64,000 nucleotides of DNA from Scytonema sp. RU_4_4 (GTDB taxonomy: Bacteria > Cyanobacteriota > Cyanobacteriia > Cyanobacteriales > Nostocaceae): positions 1 through 64,000 of the forward strand of contig JAAUSC010000004.1 in NCBI GenBank assembly GCA_012031965.1, in the 5' to 3' direction. Below, piece by piece: positions 28,556-39,416 of this stretch (position 1 is its first letter; each line of letters opens with the position of its first letter). The position numbers and the translations under genes were made by a program. The notes beneath the pieces were generated by a model. The model saw only the letters and a list, made by a program, of their open reading frames with translations. It was not told the origin of the DNA and did no database searches.

Positions 28556-28587
28556 AGTAGAGTGGGCAACATGTTGCCCACTCTACT
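28556..28587. terminator. Bidirectional terminator hairpin
   Basis: Perfect 32-bp palindrome made of AGTAGAGTGGGCAACA and its complement, placed between the convergent ferrochelatase and FMN-reductase genes, about 15 bp from each stop. Confidence 0.8.
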
Positions 28588-28601
28588 ACTGCTGGTCAAT
28601 T

Positions 28602-29147
28602 CTAATTCACGCCTCTCAACTTGCGAGTGTTGTCAATCAAACTCTGAGCAAATTGGTCGAAACGTTGTGAGAGTTTTTCATCTAACAACTTACCTTCAGG
28701 ATTAAAAGCTTTCCAGACTTGTCCAATGCCAATTTGCTCTGGAATTACCCAAGCGTGTACCCAACGCATAATCAATCGCAGGTCATTCAGAGCATTGCTG
28801 TTGGGCTGTCCCCCCAATACGCTAATCAGTCCTACGACTTTATCAGAAAACTGGTCAAAACTCATCAAATCAAGGGCATTTTTCAGGACACCGCTTACAC
28901 CGCCATGATATTCTGGTGTTGCCAAAATCAACCCGTCGGCCTCACTCACAGCATCTTGCATCCGCTTGACATCGGGGTAATCTGGATATTCGTCTCCCCC
29001 ATCGCAAAATGGTAACCGCATTTGCCGCAAATCAAGAATTTCTACTTCTGCACCCAAAGCTTCCACCCGTTGCGCCGCTAGGCGTAAAGCTATTTGAGTG
29101 TAGGATTCGGATCTTAAGCTACCACCAATGCCAACAATTCTCACCAT
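28602..29147 (-). CDS. NAD(P)H-dependent FMN reductase
   Basis: A 181-residue flavodoxin-fold reductase (NADPH-dependent FMN reductase family, such as chromate/quinone reductase-like proteins) that reduces FMN or quinones with NAD(P)H. Signatures are GIGGSLRSESYTQ (phosphate-binding loop), ATPEYHGGVSGVLKNALDL (isoalloxazine contact) and SVLGGQPNSNALNDLR. The frame could start two codons earlier at a TTG; I chose the ATG at 29147. It is convergent with the ferrochelatase. Physiological electron acceptor is unknown. Confidence 0.92.
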   Translation of the reverse strand: MVRIVGIGGSLRSESYTQIALRLAAQRVEALGAEVEILDLRQMRLPFCDGGDEYPDYPDVKRMQDAVSEADGLILATPEYHGGVSGVLKNALDLMSFDQFSDKVVGLISVLGGQPNSNALNDLRLIMRWVHAWVIPEQIGIGQVWKAFNPEGKLLDEKLSQRFDQFAQSLIDNTRKLRGVN

Positions 29148-31586
<2,439 letters not shown>

Positions 31587-31588
<2 letters not shown>

Positions 31589-31712
31589 GTACTGAGTACC
31601 GAGTTTTGAGTGAGAACTACTCAGTACTCATAACTCAGTACTTAATTAACAGTTATCAGTTATCAGTTATCAGTTTCACTGTGTACTGTACACAAGTGTA
31701 CTGTGTACTGAA
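31587..31712. repeat. Hairpin and STRR heptamers after ftsH
   Basis: Perfect 12-bp inverted repeat GAGTACTGAGTA (31587-31598) and TACTCAGTACTC (31618-31629), then three copies of AGTTATC at about 31651-31671 and a TGTACTGTACAC-type repeat. It fills the gap between the convergent ftsH and M23 genes. Confidence 0.75.
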
Positions 31713-32522
31713 TTAATATCCTGAATCTCCTACAACTTTCGACTCCTCAATGATGACTTGTGACTGTTGGGGAGTCCATCCTTGTGATGAACTCCTAGCA
31801 ATTTGCTGCTGAGAGAACATTTCCCGGAGAACCATTGCTGGATCAACATATTGTTTAGCATACTTGAGTCCCCAATGAAGGTGAGGACCTGTCGTTCGTC
31901 CGGTCATCCCTACCCGACCAATTCTCATTCCGGCGCTGAGTGGCTGACCTTCCGCAATTTGAATTCCACCTGCTCTATCTATCAGATAACGGCGACTATC
32001 TACCGTTTCAATCTGTCCTTCCATATGACAGTAGGTGTGTTCCCATTCGCCAGATTGAATAACTATATGAGTTCCGCAAGCATCGCGATCGCCAACCTTG
32101 ATGACTGTACCTGTCCACCAATTGCGAATATAACTCCCTTGTGGCGCAGCGATATCTAAGCCACTGTGAAATTCTAGATTAGAACCGCCAGTTGCAGAAC
32201 GACGATAGCCAAATGCGGATGTGTAGGACTGGAAATTTTCTACTGGAAAAGAGGCTGCTAACCAATTGTTTGCTCTTGTCTTAGCTCTTGCTATCTGCTT
32301 GGAGTCCAATTCTAAAGATGGTTTTGGCTTGGGCGTCTGAAAATTTTCTACTGGAAAAGAGGCTGCTAACTGATTCTTAACAGTTGCTATCTGCTTGGAG
32401 TTCAATTCTACAGCTTTAACTGTTTTCAATTTGGTCGATAGAGTGATAAGGCTCACAACACCTAATCCTAGTATAGACAAGCTGACTATAGAAAGTGCTA
32501 CTGTTTGTCGCCACTTACTCAT
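31713..32522 (-). CDS. M23 family metallopeptidase (peptidoglycan endopeptidase)
   Basis: A 269-residue secreted or membrane-anchored cell-wall hydrolase. Residues 8-30 form a signal anchor. The catalytic LytM/M23 domain (about 100-240) has the zinc ligands H119 and D123 in FHSGLDIAAP, H in WEHTYCHM and GPHLHWG. Between anchor and catalytic domain lies an internal duplication: LNSKQIATVKN..AASFPVENFQ (39-62) and LDSKQIARAKT..AASFPVENFQ (71-98). The C-terminal 30 residues are Gln/Ser-rich. It probably cuts peptide cross-bridges during wall growth or septation. ATG start; convergent with ftsH. Confidence 0.9.
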   Translation of the reverse strand: MSKWRQTVALSIVSLSILGLGVVSLITLSTKLKTVKAVELNSKQIATVKNQLAASFPVENFQTPKPKPSLELDSKQIARAKTRANNWLAASFPVENFQSYTSAFGYRRSATGGSNLEFHSGLDIAAPQGSYIRNWWTGTVIKVGDRDACGTHIVIQSGEWEHTYCHMEGQIETVDSRRYLIDRAGGIQIAEGQPLSAGMRIGRVGMTGRTTGPHLHWGLKYAKQYVDPAMVLREMFSQQQIARSSSQGWTPQQSQVIIEESKVVGDSGY

Positions 32523-33094
32523 TTGTTAGTCCTCTAGCTGTTATACATATCCGTAAACTGATGTAAACTTCAGCCAGAGCTGAGGTTTTAATTCTGATTA
32601 CAGATTGACATTTGCTTTTGTTTGCGAGCACCCTCTGCGATCTTCTGCAACACGAGAATAAGCGTATATTTTTTGCTTATTCATCGCAATATATTTACCT
32701 TTAAAATGTTGCCATGTCAAGCCATTTCCCAAAAGTAGTATTTTTTTAGGTATCAAAATTATGTTATTTTTCTCCAGAAAAACGGCATATAAAGTTTTAG
32801 AATTTCACTAGCATTTTAGCTACCTTTAAGTAGTTATATTTTAGGTAGTGATGATTTGTTGATAGTTAATACAGAACCCCGACTTTTTAGAGAAGTCGGG
32901 GTTCTTGTTTTTCAAATGAAAGTATTGATAATTACATTTATTTTAGATTTTTACTGATTTATAGAGATATAAAGTTATACACAACAAAATGTGACAGTAG
33001 AAGAGTTGCAAATAAGTAAAAATGCTGTTAAGTTTATCGTTATAATTATTGGTTTAACTTTCAAAACGCACCCTCCACAAGACTGCCACAAGCC
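32523..33094. other. Intergenic region with orphan terminator, possible small RNA
   Basis: About 570 bp between the divergent M23 gene and the 33095 gene. AT-rich, with no supported protein gene. A complete rho-independent terminator at 32873-32912 has no gene on its left in the plus direction, so a short noncoding transcript beginning somewhere around 32700-32800 is possible. Direct evidence for a promoter is weak. Confidence 0.45.
32873..32912 (+). terminator. Orphan rho-independent terminator
   Basis: AGAACCCCGACTT, a 7-base loop, AAGTCGGGGTTCT, then TGTTTTT. A 13-bp perfect stem followed by a T-run, with no annotated gene upstream on this strand. Confidence 0.75.
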
Positions 33095-33484
33095 ATGCTG
33101 ACTGAAATATTGCCTTTGGGCTTTGAGTTAGACACAATCGCGATCGCCGGAGCAAGTTTGTGGTCTTTGGCGCTGTATCTTGCTTTTTCCCCAATCAGCG
33201 AATGGGTGATACAGCAATTGAACCGCTGGTTTAATTTTGCCGAGCGATCGCTCTACACGAGTCAGTCAGAATTTGAAAAAACAAGAAAGGCGAGAGAATC
33301 ACAAAATGCTTTTTACGCCTCACTTTTCAGTATCGTGCCCTTTCTGGTCATTGGTGCTTTACTAAATTGGGGAGTGGAAATCAGTTTAGGTCGGAGTTGG
33401 TCAATAAGTATGGGGATACTTGCTTGTATGGGTTGTGGCGTTTACGAACTAGGACGAAGAGATGGAGGCTCTTCTGGGGAGTAG
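33095..33484 (+). CDS. Hypothetical membrane protein
   Basis: A 129-residue protein of unknown function. It has two hydrophobic segments: about residues 18-35 (IAGASLWSLALYLAFSPI) and 75-95 (ASLFSIVPFLVIGALLNWG), and perhaps a third at 100-118. The middle section (WVIQQLNRWFNFAERSLYTS) is amphipathic and charged. ATG start; ends 48 bp before the convergent ubiA stop. I do not recognise the family, though the length and pattern look like a conserved cyanobacterial small membrane protein. Confidence 0.65.
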   Translation: MLTEILPLGFELDTIAIAGASLWSLALYLAFSPISEWVIQQLNRWFNFAERSLYTSQSEFEKTRKARESQNAFYASLFSIVPFLVIGALLNWGVEISLGRSWSISMGILACMGCGVYELGRRDGGSSGE

Positions 33485-33532
33485 GGCAAAAAGACGATGA
33501 GATGAGGGGATGAAGAAGAACTAGGAATATGA

Positions 33533-34414
33533 CTATATACTCCCAGCAATCATCCCAGCAAGTACGATAAAACCAATCCACACGTTTTGTCGGAACATCT
33601 CCCCATAAGCAGAATTAGGTAGGTCTTGCTGTCTTAAGCGTGTGAACTGCCAAACCCAACTTACTGTACCAATCGCAAGAGTGATCCAAAAGGTAGGGCG
33701 CAGGTGCATAACTACACCTAGCCAACCGAGTAGAAAGATGGTAGCAGCAAAGAAAATGCCAATAGCAATAGGCGCGAAACGACCAAAAAACAGAGCGCTA
33801 GAATTCACACCAATTCGACGGTCATCTTCTTGATCGCTCATCGCATAAACAGTATCAAATCCCAATGTCCACATGACAGTCGCTCCCCAAAGGAGCCAGG
33901 TGGGAAGTGAAAGGTTCTGCGTCACCGCACTCCAGCTAATCAAAACAGCAAAACCCCAAGCAATGGAAAGAACCAGTTGCGGGACGGGAAACACCCGCTT
34001 TGCGCCGGGATAAAGCAAAATGACTGGAACTGCTGCCACACACAACCAAAATGAGAGCACGTTAAGATAGAGAGCAAGAACTGCTGCACATACCATCGCC
34101 ACTATGGCAACTATAATGCCGACTTTCACAGAAAGCGCACGGGAAGCAAGAGGGCGATCGCGAGTTCTTTCCACTTGGGGATCTATATCTCTATCCCACA
34201 AATCATTGACGACACATCCAGCAGCACTTGTGGCGAGAGTACCCAGGATAATAACTCCAACAAGTGGTAAAGGTGGTTTTCCACCGGCTGCCAAAAACAC
34301 AGCCCATAGAGCGGGAATCATTAAAATTAATCGTCCTTCTGGTTTGTGCCACCGCAAAAGCCGGATAATCACAAGCCACATGGGTTCGGTGTTGCGTTCT
34401 GGTGTAGTTAGCAT
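33533..34414 (-). CDS. ubiA: 4-hydroxybenzoate polyprenyltransferase (solanesyltransferase type)
   Basis: UbiA-family integral membrane enzyme that attaches a polyprenyl chain to 4-hydroxybenzoate; in cyanobacteria this step leads to plastoquinone. 293 residues with about eight or nine membrane helices. The two aspartate-rich motifs that hold magnesium-diphosphate are present: NDLWDRDID near residue 70 and the second DQEDD near residue 195. The frame extends upstream to 34450, but I prefer the ATG at 34414 (MLTTPERN). Convergent with the small membrane-protein gene. Confidence 0.92.
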   Translation of the reverse strand: MLTTPERNTEPMWLVIIRLLRWHKPEGRLILMIPALWAVFLAAGGKPPLPLVGVIILGTLATSAAGCVVNDLWDRDIDPQVERTRDRPLASRALSVKVGIIVAIVAMVCAAVLALYLNVLSFWLCVAAVPVILLYPGAKRVFPVPQLVLSIAWGFAVLISWSAVTQNLSLPTWLLWGATVMWTLGFDTVYAMSDQEDDRRIGVNSSALFFGRFAPIAIGIFFAATIFLLGWLGVVMHLRPTFWITLAIGTVSWVWQFTRLRQQDLPNSAYGEMFRQNVWIGFIVLAGMIAGSI

Positions 34415-34861
34415 AGGTCGTAAAAAGTGACTAGAAATATATTCCTTCACACATATTTACATCTATAGAATATCTTTATCTGATATTTATAAAATCACAA
34501 TTGCAAGTGGCAACTTTGGATACAACAAGGAAGTCATTTTCGTTGTTAGTAACAGGGTATATTTCCCAAATCAGGAAGGTTCACAAGATGATCCACCTGA
34601 GAACAATTTTGTTGTACAAAGTACATTGTCTTGTTGAGACCGTCAGAGCTTATTTATAAAGTCCGCTGTCATCCTGAGTGAAACGAAGGATTTCAGAGTA
34701 TAGCCACAGATGCTACCCTCCGGGAAGCTGCTGTGCGTCTACGTTCCGCAAAGCTCCACTGCCCTCTGGGCACGCTGCGCTAACAGCATGACATTCCAAC
34801 AACTTTATAAATGACCTGTCAGTATCGCCAGCTACCATCCTTAAATAGAGAGAAACGATAG
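34415..34861. other. Intergenic region holding a MITE-like element
   Basis: About 450 bp between divergent ubiA and ppx. The first 200 bp are AT-rich promoter-like sequence; 34652-34812 is an inverted-repeat-bounded element described separately. No gene supported. Confidence 0.5.
34652..34812. mobile_element. MITE-like element of about 161 bp
   Basis: Ends carry ATTTATAAAGT and its complement ACTTTATAAAT (34652-34662 and 34802-34812), with further inner similarity (TGTCAT and ATGACA). The interior has the module TGTCATCCTGAGTGAAACG, also found in the element at 47101-47228, and GC-rich REP-like palindromes. No coding capacity. Confidence 0.6.
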
Positions 34862-36508
34862 ATGGTAAATTTAGTTTCAGCTAACTGGGAGAGTCTTCCT
34901 ACTCAAACAGTAGAGCAACATCGAATCATTGCTGCTATTGACTTAGGGACCAACTCACTACATATGGTAGTTGTGCGAATTGAACCTCTACCATCTTTTA
35001 GCATTATCGCCAGAGAAAAAGAAACCGTCAGACTGGGCGATCGCGATCTTGACACAGGGAATTTGAAACCAGAAGTCATTTCTCGGGCGATCGCCACCTT
35101 GGGACGCTTCCAGGGGATAGCCAAAACTCTCAACGCCGAAACAATCATTGCTGTCGCAACCAGCGCCGTACGAGAAGCCCCCAATGGCAAAGATTTTTTG
35201 CAAAGGGTTGAAAACGAGTTGGGTTTGAGCGTTGACCTCATTTCCGGTCAAGAAGAAGCGCGGCGGATTTATCTCGGTGTGCTGTCGGGGATGGAACTTA
35301 ACAATCAGCCCCACATCATCATAGATATCGGTGGCGGTTCCACAGAATTAATTTTGGGCGATAGTCACGAAGGGCGAACCCTCACCAGTACAAAAGTTGG
35401 TGCAGTCAGACTGACTGGTGAGTTAATCACCACTGACCCTATCAGCAATAGTGAGTTTCAGTATTTGCAAGCATACGCACGCGGAATGTTAGAGCGTTCC
35501 GTTGAAGAGATACAGGCGAACCTCAAGGTTGGAGAATTACCCCGTTTAGTCGGAACTTCCGGCACAATTGAAACTTTGGTCATGATTCATGCACGGGAAA
35601 AGCTAGGCTCTGTTCCTTCCACGCTCAATGGTTACGAAATGAGTTTAAAAGATTTGCGGGAGTGGGTCAATCGTCTACGGAAAATGAGTAACTCAGAACG
35701 AGCTGCAATTCCTGGTATGCCGGAGAAACGGTCCGAAGTTATACTTGCAGGTGCAGTCATCCTACAAGAAGCAATGAACCTTTTAGGGGTTGAATCAGTC
35801 ATGGTGTGCGAACGCTCCCTAAGAGAAGGTGTCATTGTAGACTGGATGCTTGCGCACGGTTTTATTGAAGACCGCCTACGTTACCAAAGTTCAGTACGTC
35901 AGCGGAGTGTGCTGAACATTGCTAACAAGTACCACGTTAATTTAGAACACAGCGATAGAGTTGCAGTCTTTGCTTTAAGCATATTTGACCAAACAAAAGG
36001 AACACTCCACTACTGGGGAGCAGAAGAACGGCAATTGCTTTGGGCTGCAGCGATATTGCATAATTGCGGTCATTATATTAGTCATTCTTCTCACCACAAG
36101 CACTCTTACTATCTCATTCGCAATGGTGAATTACTAGGCTATAACGAAACAGAGATAGAAATCATTGCTAATTTAGCGCGTTATCATCGCAAATCTGGTC
36201 CTAAGAAAAAGCACGACAATTACCGCAATATTGCGAGTAAAAATCATCGACAAATTGTCAATAAATTGAGTGCTATTTTAAGATTAGCAGTTGCTTTGGA
36301 TAGGCGGCAAATTGGAGTGATTGTACGAGTAAAGTGTGAATATCTGACTGAACAACAAGAAGTTCATCTCAGAATTTTTCCATCCAGCGCCGATGATGAC
36401 TGTGCTTTAGAATTATGGAGCTTAGATTATAACAAGGGTGTATTTGAATCCGAGTTTGGTGTGAAATTAGTGGTCAATTTAGAGCCTAGTGTCGCTGTAT
36501 TGAATTAG
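34862..36508 (+). CDS. ppx: Exopolyphosphatase (Ppx/GppA family) with HD domain
   Basis: A 548-residue enzyme that removes terminal phosphates from polyphosphate (or hydrolyses pppGpp). The N-terminal ASKHA fold (about 20-330) has AAIDLGTNSLHMVVV, the catalytic-glutamate segment SGQEEARRIYLGV, IIDIGGGSTELI and GTSGTIETL. The C-terminal HD-type helical domain (about 340-510) has HNCGHYISHSSHHKHSYYL, matching the long form of Ppx. ATG start. It stands alone downstream of a MITE-like element. Whether polyphosphate or pppGpp is the main substrate cannot be told. Confidence 0.93.
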   Translation: MVNLVSANWESLPTQTVEQHRIIAAIDLGTNSLHMVVVRIEPLPSFSIIAREKETVRLGDRDLDTGNLKPEVISRAIATLGRFQGIAKTLNAETIIAVATSAVREAPNGKDFLQRVENELGLSVDLISGQEEARRIYLGVLSGMELNNQPHIIIDIGGGSTELILGDSHEGRTLTSTKVGAVRLTGELITTDPISNSEFQYLQAYARGMLERSVEEIQANLKVGELPRLVGTSGTIETLVMIHAREKLGSVPSTLNGYEMSLKDLREWVNRLRKMSNSERAAIPGMPEKRSEVILAGAVILQEAMNLLGVESVMVCERSLREGVIVDWMLAHGFIEDRLRYQSSVRQRSVLNIANKYHVNLEHSDRVAVFALSIFDQTKGTLHYWGAEERQLLWAAAILHNCGHYISHSSHHKHSYYLIRNGELLGYNETEIEIIANLARYHRKSGPKKKHDNYRNIASKNHRQIVNKLSAILRLAVALDRRQIGVIVRVKCEYLTEQQEVHLRIFPSSADDDCALELWSLDYNKGVFESEFGVKLVVNLEPSVAVLN

Positions 36509-36598
36509 ATGAAGTAGGGTGCGTTACGCTGCGTTAACGCACTTTAAAATAGCTTTAGAAACGCCGAAGTGAGGAATGTTTGCTATTCGCTACAGGTA

Positions 36599-36772
36599 CT
36601 ACACAGGGTCGAGAAACGCTAGTTGGCAATCCATCTCTACCCCGTTTGTCAGCTTTACCCGCACGCTGTCAAGTCTAGATGGATACAAATCAACAATGAG
36701 CAGCAGTCCTAGGGTTTTATGCCGTACTGGCTTATTGGCAATGTAATACTTGGTGGCTGTTTCAATAGTCAT
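36599..36772 (-). CDS. Small hypothetical protein
   Basis: A possible 57-residue protein beginning MTIETATKYYIANKPVRHK and ending LTNGVEMDCQLAFLDPV. The reading frame extends upstream to 36886, adding 38 residues (including ITLWTLDSFATARFRKLPDN), but the extension is poorly protein-like. The beta-rich pattern with a VELT..GVEMDCQ ending could be a small SH3- or RelE-antitoxin-like unit, though I recognise no family. No operon partner. Low confidence that it is expressed. Confidence 0.35.
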   Translation of the reverse strand: MTIETATKYYIANKPVRHKTLGLLLIVDLYPSRLDSVRVKLTNGVEMDCQLAFLDPV

Positions 36773-36886
36773 GCAATCTACCTCTAGACTATCTTTATAG
36801 TTAACACAGCCCCCAATGGAATTATCTGGCAATTTTCTGAATCTGGCGGTTGCAAAGGAGTCCAATGTCCAAAGGGTAATCGCCAA

Positions 36887-37235
36887 CGTGAAAGCAAGAT
36901 GTGGAAATGCCGTTGGAAAAAGTTAACCCCACTCATCCACGGCTCATCGCTTATCCTTCTCCTTAATTTTCAATAGTGATAGCTTATTGAGAATAAGAAA
37001 ACCTGTCACTGCGTCCTCCCTACCTAATACTTAGCTATTAATTGTTAATATAACTTTTTATTACAGTTTTCAAACTTTCCTTATTATACAGTTGGCTGTT
37101 ATGTCATTATTAAAGATGAGAATTAATTCGGTATTCGTGTTTGTTTTTAGTATTGACAGGCTTTTTCCTCTTGGTATTTACAGACCTCCCTCCGAAATTT
37201 AAATCTCTACACACTCATCGTTTCGGAGACATTCT
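36887..37235. promoter_or_regulatory. Leader and promoter region of the RNA-binding protein gene
   Basis: AT-rich, with no gene. A GGAG ribosome-binding site (37225-37228) lies 7 bases before the ATG. Cyanobacterial rbp genes are often cold-induced and have long AT-rich leaders, so regulation through this leader is plausible but not shown. Confidence 0.4.
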
Positions 37236-37535
37236 ATGTCAGTTTACGTAGGCAATCTTTCTTACGAAGTTACAGAAGCTAGTCTGAGTGCTGTTTTTGC
37301 AGAATATGGTTCTGTAAAGCGGGTTCAGCTACCTACAGATCGTGAAACAGGTCGTGTGCGCGGCTTTGGTTTTGTGGAAATGGGTTCAGATGCTGAAGAA
37401 ACAGCAGCCATTGATGCTCTTGATGGTGCTGAGTGGATGGGACGTGACCTCAAAGTTAACAAGGCTAAGCCTAGAGAAGACAGAGGTTCATTTGGCGGTA
37501 ATCGGGGAAACTACAGCGGACGGAACCGCTACTAA
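37236..37535 (+). CDS. RNA-binding protein, RRM domain (Rbp family)
   Basis: A 99-residue protein made of one RNA-recognition motif (residues 1-80) and a short Gly/Arg/Asn-rich tail (GSFGGNRGNYSGRNRY). RNP2 is VYVGNL (residues 3-8) and RNP1 is RGFGFVEM, both intact with their RNA-stacking aromatics. It belongs to the cyanobacterial Rbp family, which binds mRNA and, in several members, rises in the cold. A good ribosome-binding site and a terminator at 37600 make it a separate transcription unit. Confidence 0.95.
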   Translation: MSVYVGNLSYEVTEASLSAVFAEYGSVKRVQLPTDRETGRVRGFGFVEMGSDAEETAAIDALDGAEWMGRDLKVNKAKPREDRGSFGGNRGNYSGRNRY

Positions 37536-37599
37536 GCTTCATAGATCTGGCTTTTTACGCTTAACCCATTAGTTCAGCAAATAAATTGGATTTAGTAGT

Positions 37600-37628
37600 G
37601 GCTCAAGCAGGAATACTTGAGCCTTTTT
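37600..37628 (+). terminator. Rho-independent terminator after the RRM gene
   Basis: GGCTCAAG, 8-base loop, CTTGAGCC, then TTTTT. Sits 65 bp after the RRM stop. Confidence 0.88.
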
Positions 37629-37698
37629 CATACAAAATTTAGACTACGCGACGAAAACTGAAGCTTTAGAAGTCAAAACCCATTCTCTGGAGTTTTCC

Positions 37699-38004
37699 AT
37701 GTCAAACTCAGACACTCCCGTCCAACCCGCTGTCCTAATCACCATCATTAGTGAAACAGTGTTGAAAGACCGTATTGTCAAGCTGCTGAAAAGCCATAAT
37801 GTAAGCGGCTATACCATTAGTCAAGTACAGGGTGAGGGCGGACACGGAAGACGCTTGGCAGACTTAGCAGGCTATAACACTAATATTGAAATCAAGACCA
37901 TTGTTTCATTAGAAGTCTCTAATGCTATTCTTTGGGCATTGAAAGAGGAGCGGGGCAAGCACGCCTTGATCGCTTTCCGACAAAATGTAGAAGCCTTCTA
38001 TTGA
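37699..38004 (+). CDS. PII-superfamily (SbtB-like) small regulatory protein
   Basis: A 101-residue ferredoxin-like protein of the PII/DUF190-type superfamily. VLITIISETVLKDRIVKLLK followed by SGYTISQVQGEGGHGRR matches the first beta-alpha unit and the T-loop base of PII-like proteins, and the second half (NIEIKTIVSLEVSNAILWAL) gives the second unit. Compared with GlnB it has a shortened T-loop without the usual tyrosine and no C-terminal extension, closer to SbtB. PII-like proteins bind nucleotides and control transporters or enzymes; no transporter gene is directly adjacent except the EamA gene downstream. ATG with CTGGAG 9 bases upstream. Confidence 0.78.
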   Translation: MSNSDTPVQPAVLITIISETVLKDRIVKLLKSHNVSGYTISQVQGEGGHGRRLADLAGYNTNIEIKTIVSLEVSNAILWALKEERGKHALIAFRQNVEAFY

Positions 38005-38182
38005 TTAACCTTCATGGGTTAACCATCCACTTACTAAGTATGTATCCTAAAAAACCAGATCCACACTCAATAGCGGCAGTGTCATAGCAAGCTAAGTATT
38101 TTTTCCTTCACAAATCGAAATAATTCGGTAAAATTAGTTAAAGCGATTTTCGCATTTGCAAAACCAAGGCGTCAGCAATCCC

Positions 38183-39262
38183 ATGCAATTGAAAGTCAGT
38201 GCATCTAGACTACCAATCGCACCATTACTCTTGATAGCTCCCTTTTTCTTATGGGGTACAGCAATGGTGGCTATGAAAGGAGTGATACCCCACACGACAC
38301 CGTTATTTATGGCGGGAGTGCGTTTGATACCAGCTGGAGTACTCATTCTGATAGCAGCAGCATTCATGGGTAGATCTCAGCCCAAAGGTTGGGATGCATG
38401 GCTGTGGATTGCTTTATTTGGCTTGGTGGATGGAATGTTGTTTCAAGGCTTTTTGGCAGAGGGATTGCTCAGAACAAGTGCTGGGTTAGGATCTGTGATG
38501 ATTGACTCTCAACCCTTGGCTGTTGCATTGCTGTCTTTGTGGTTATTCCAAGAACATATCGGTTTTTGGGGATGGTTAGGACTAGGACTAGGAGTCACAG
38601 GCATTAGTCTGATTGGCTTGCCAGATGAGTTGATTCTCCATTTTCTAGACCCAGGTATGATTGTAGAGACATTGGATGGAATGTCCACACAACCGTTGTT
38701 TGCAAGTGGTGAATGGTTGATGCTCTTAGCAGCACTGAGTATGGCAGTGGGAACAGTATTAATTCGGTTCGTCAGTCGCCATGCCGATCCTGTTATGGCT
38801 ACAGGATGGCATATGATTATCGGTGGCTTGCCATTGTGGGGAATTTCATCGGTTGTAGAATCTGGACAGTGGCAGAATATTGTCCCATCTGACTGGTTGG
38901 CGCTGGGTTATGCCACAGTCTTTGGTAGTGCGATCGCCTACGGATTGTTTTTCTACTTTGCCTCTAGCGGCAATCTTACCAGTCTCAGTTCTCTCACTTT
39001 CCTCACACCCATCTTCGCATTGTTATTTGGCAATTTGTTACTTCAAGAAGTTCTCAGTCCGGTGCAGTGGGTAGGAGTCAGCTTGACTTTGGTTAGTATC
39101 TATCTCATCAACCAGCGCGAAACTCTCCCAGGAGCAAGCAAGAAGGTTGCTACGAATGAGACAAGCATGACTCAGCAACAACAAGTTTCAGAAGTATCTA
39201 TAAAGAAGGTGAACACGCTCACCTTATCTGTAAGAGAATCTGAACCAGAGATGTTACCTTAA
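38183..39262 (+). CDS. EamA/DMT family transporter
   Basis: A 359-residue drug/metabolite transporter with two EamA repeats, about ten membrane helices in total (first repeat about residues 10-145, beginning APLLLIAPFFLWGTAMVAMK; second about 175-310, ending LSPVQWVGVSLTLVSIYLI). The two halves are separated by a soluble-looking stretch (DELILHFLDPGMIVETLDGM), and a 45-residue hydrophilic tail follows. The frame extends upstream to a TTG at 38156; I chose the ATG at 38183. Substrate unknown; DMT transporters usually export metabolites. Confidence 0.9.
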   Translation: MQLKVSASRLPIAPLLLIAPFFLWGTAMVAMKGVIPHTTPLFMAGVRLIPAGVLILIAAAFMGRSQPKGWDAWLWIALFGLVDGMLFQGFLAEGLLRTSAGLGSVMIDSQPLAVALLSLWLFQEHIGFWGWLGLGLGVTGISLIGLPDELILHFLDPGMIVETLDGMSTQPLFASGEWLMLLAALSMAVGTVLIRFVSRHADPVMATGWHMIIGGLPLWGISSVVESGQWQNIVPSDWLALGYATVFGSAIAYGLFFYFASSGNLTSLSSLTFLTPIFALLFGNLLLQEVLSPVQWVGVSLTLVSIYLINQRETLPGASKKVATNETSMTQQQQVSEVSIKKVNTLTLSVRESEPEMLP

Positions 39263-39416
39263 ACAAGAGTCGTGAAGAAATTTTGAAAAATTAAATTTTA
39301 GTATTAGTCAGAGTGTGTTAAATATACTGAAGCCAAGAAGACATTTGATGTTTCATAGCTTATAGTTATTGTGGTATCAATGGCTTCCAATGCACGTTCT
39401 GGCTGAAACTTGCGAT

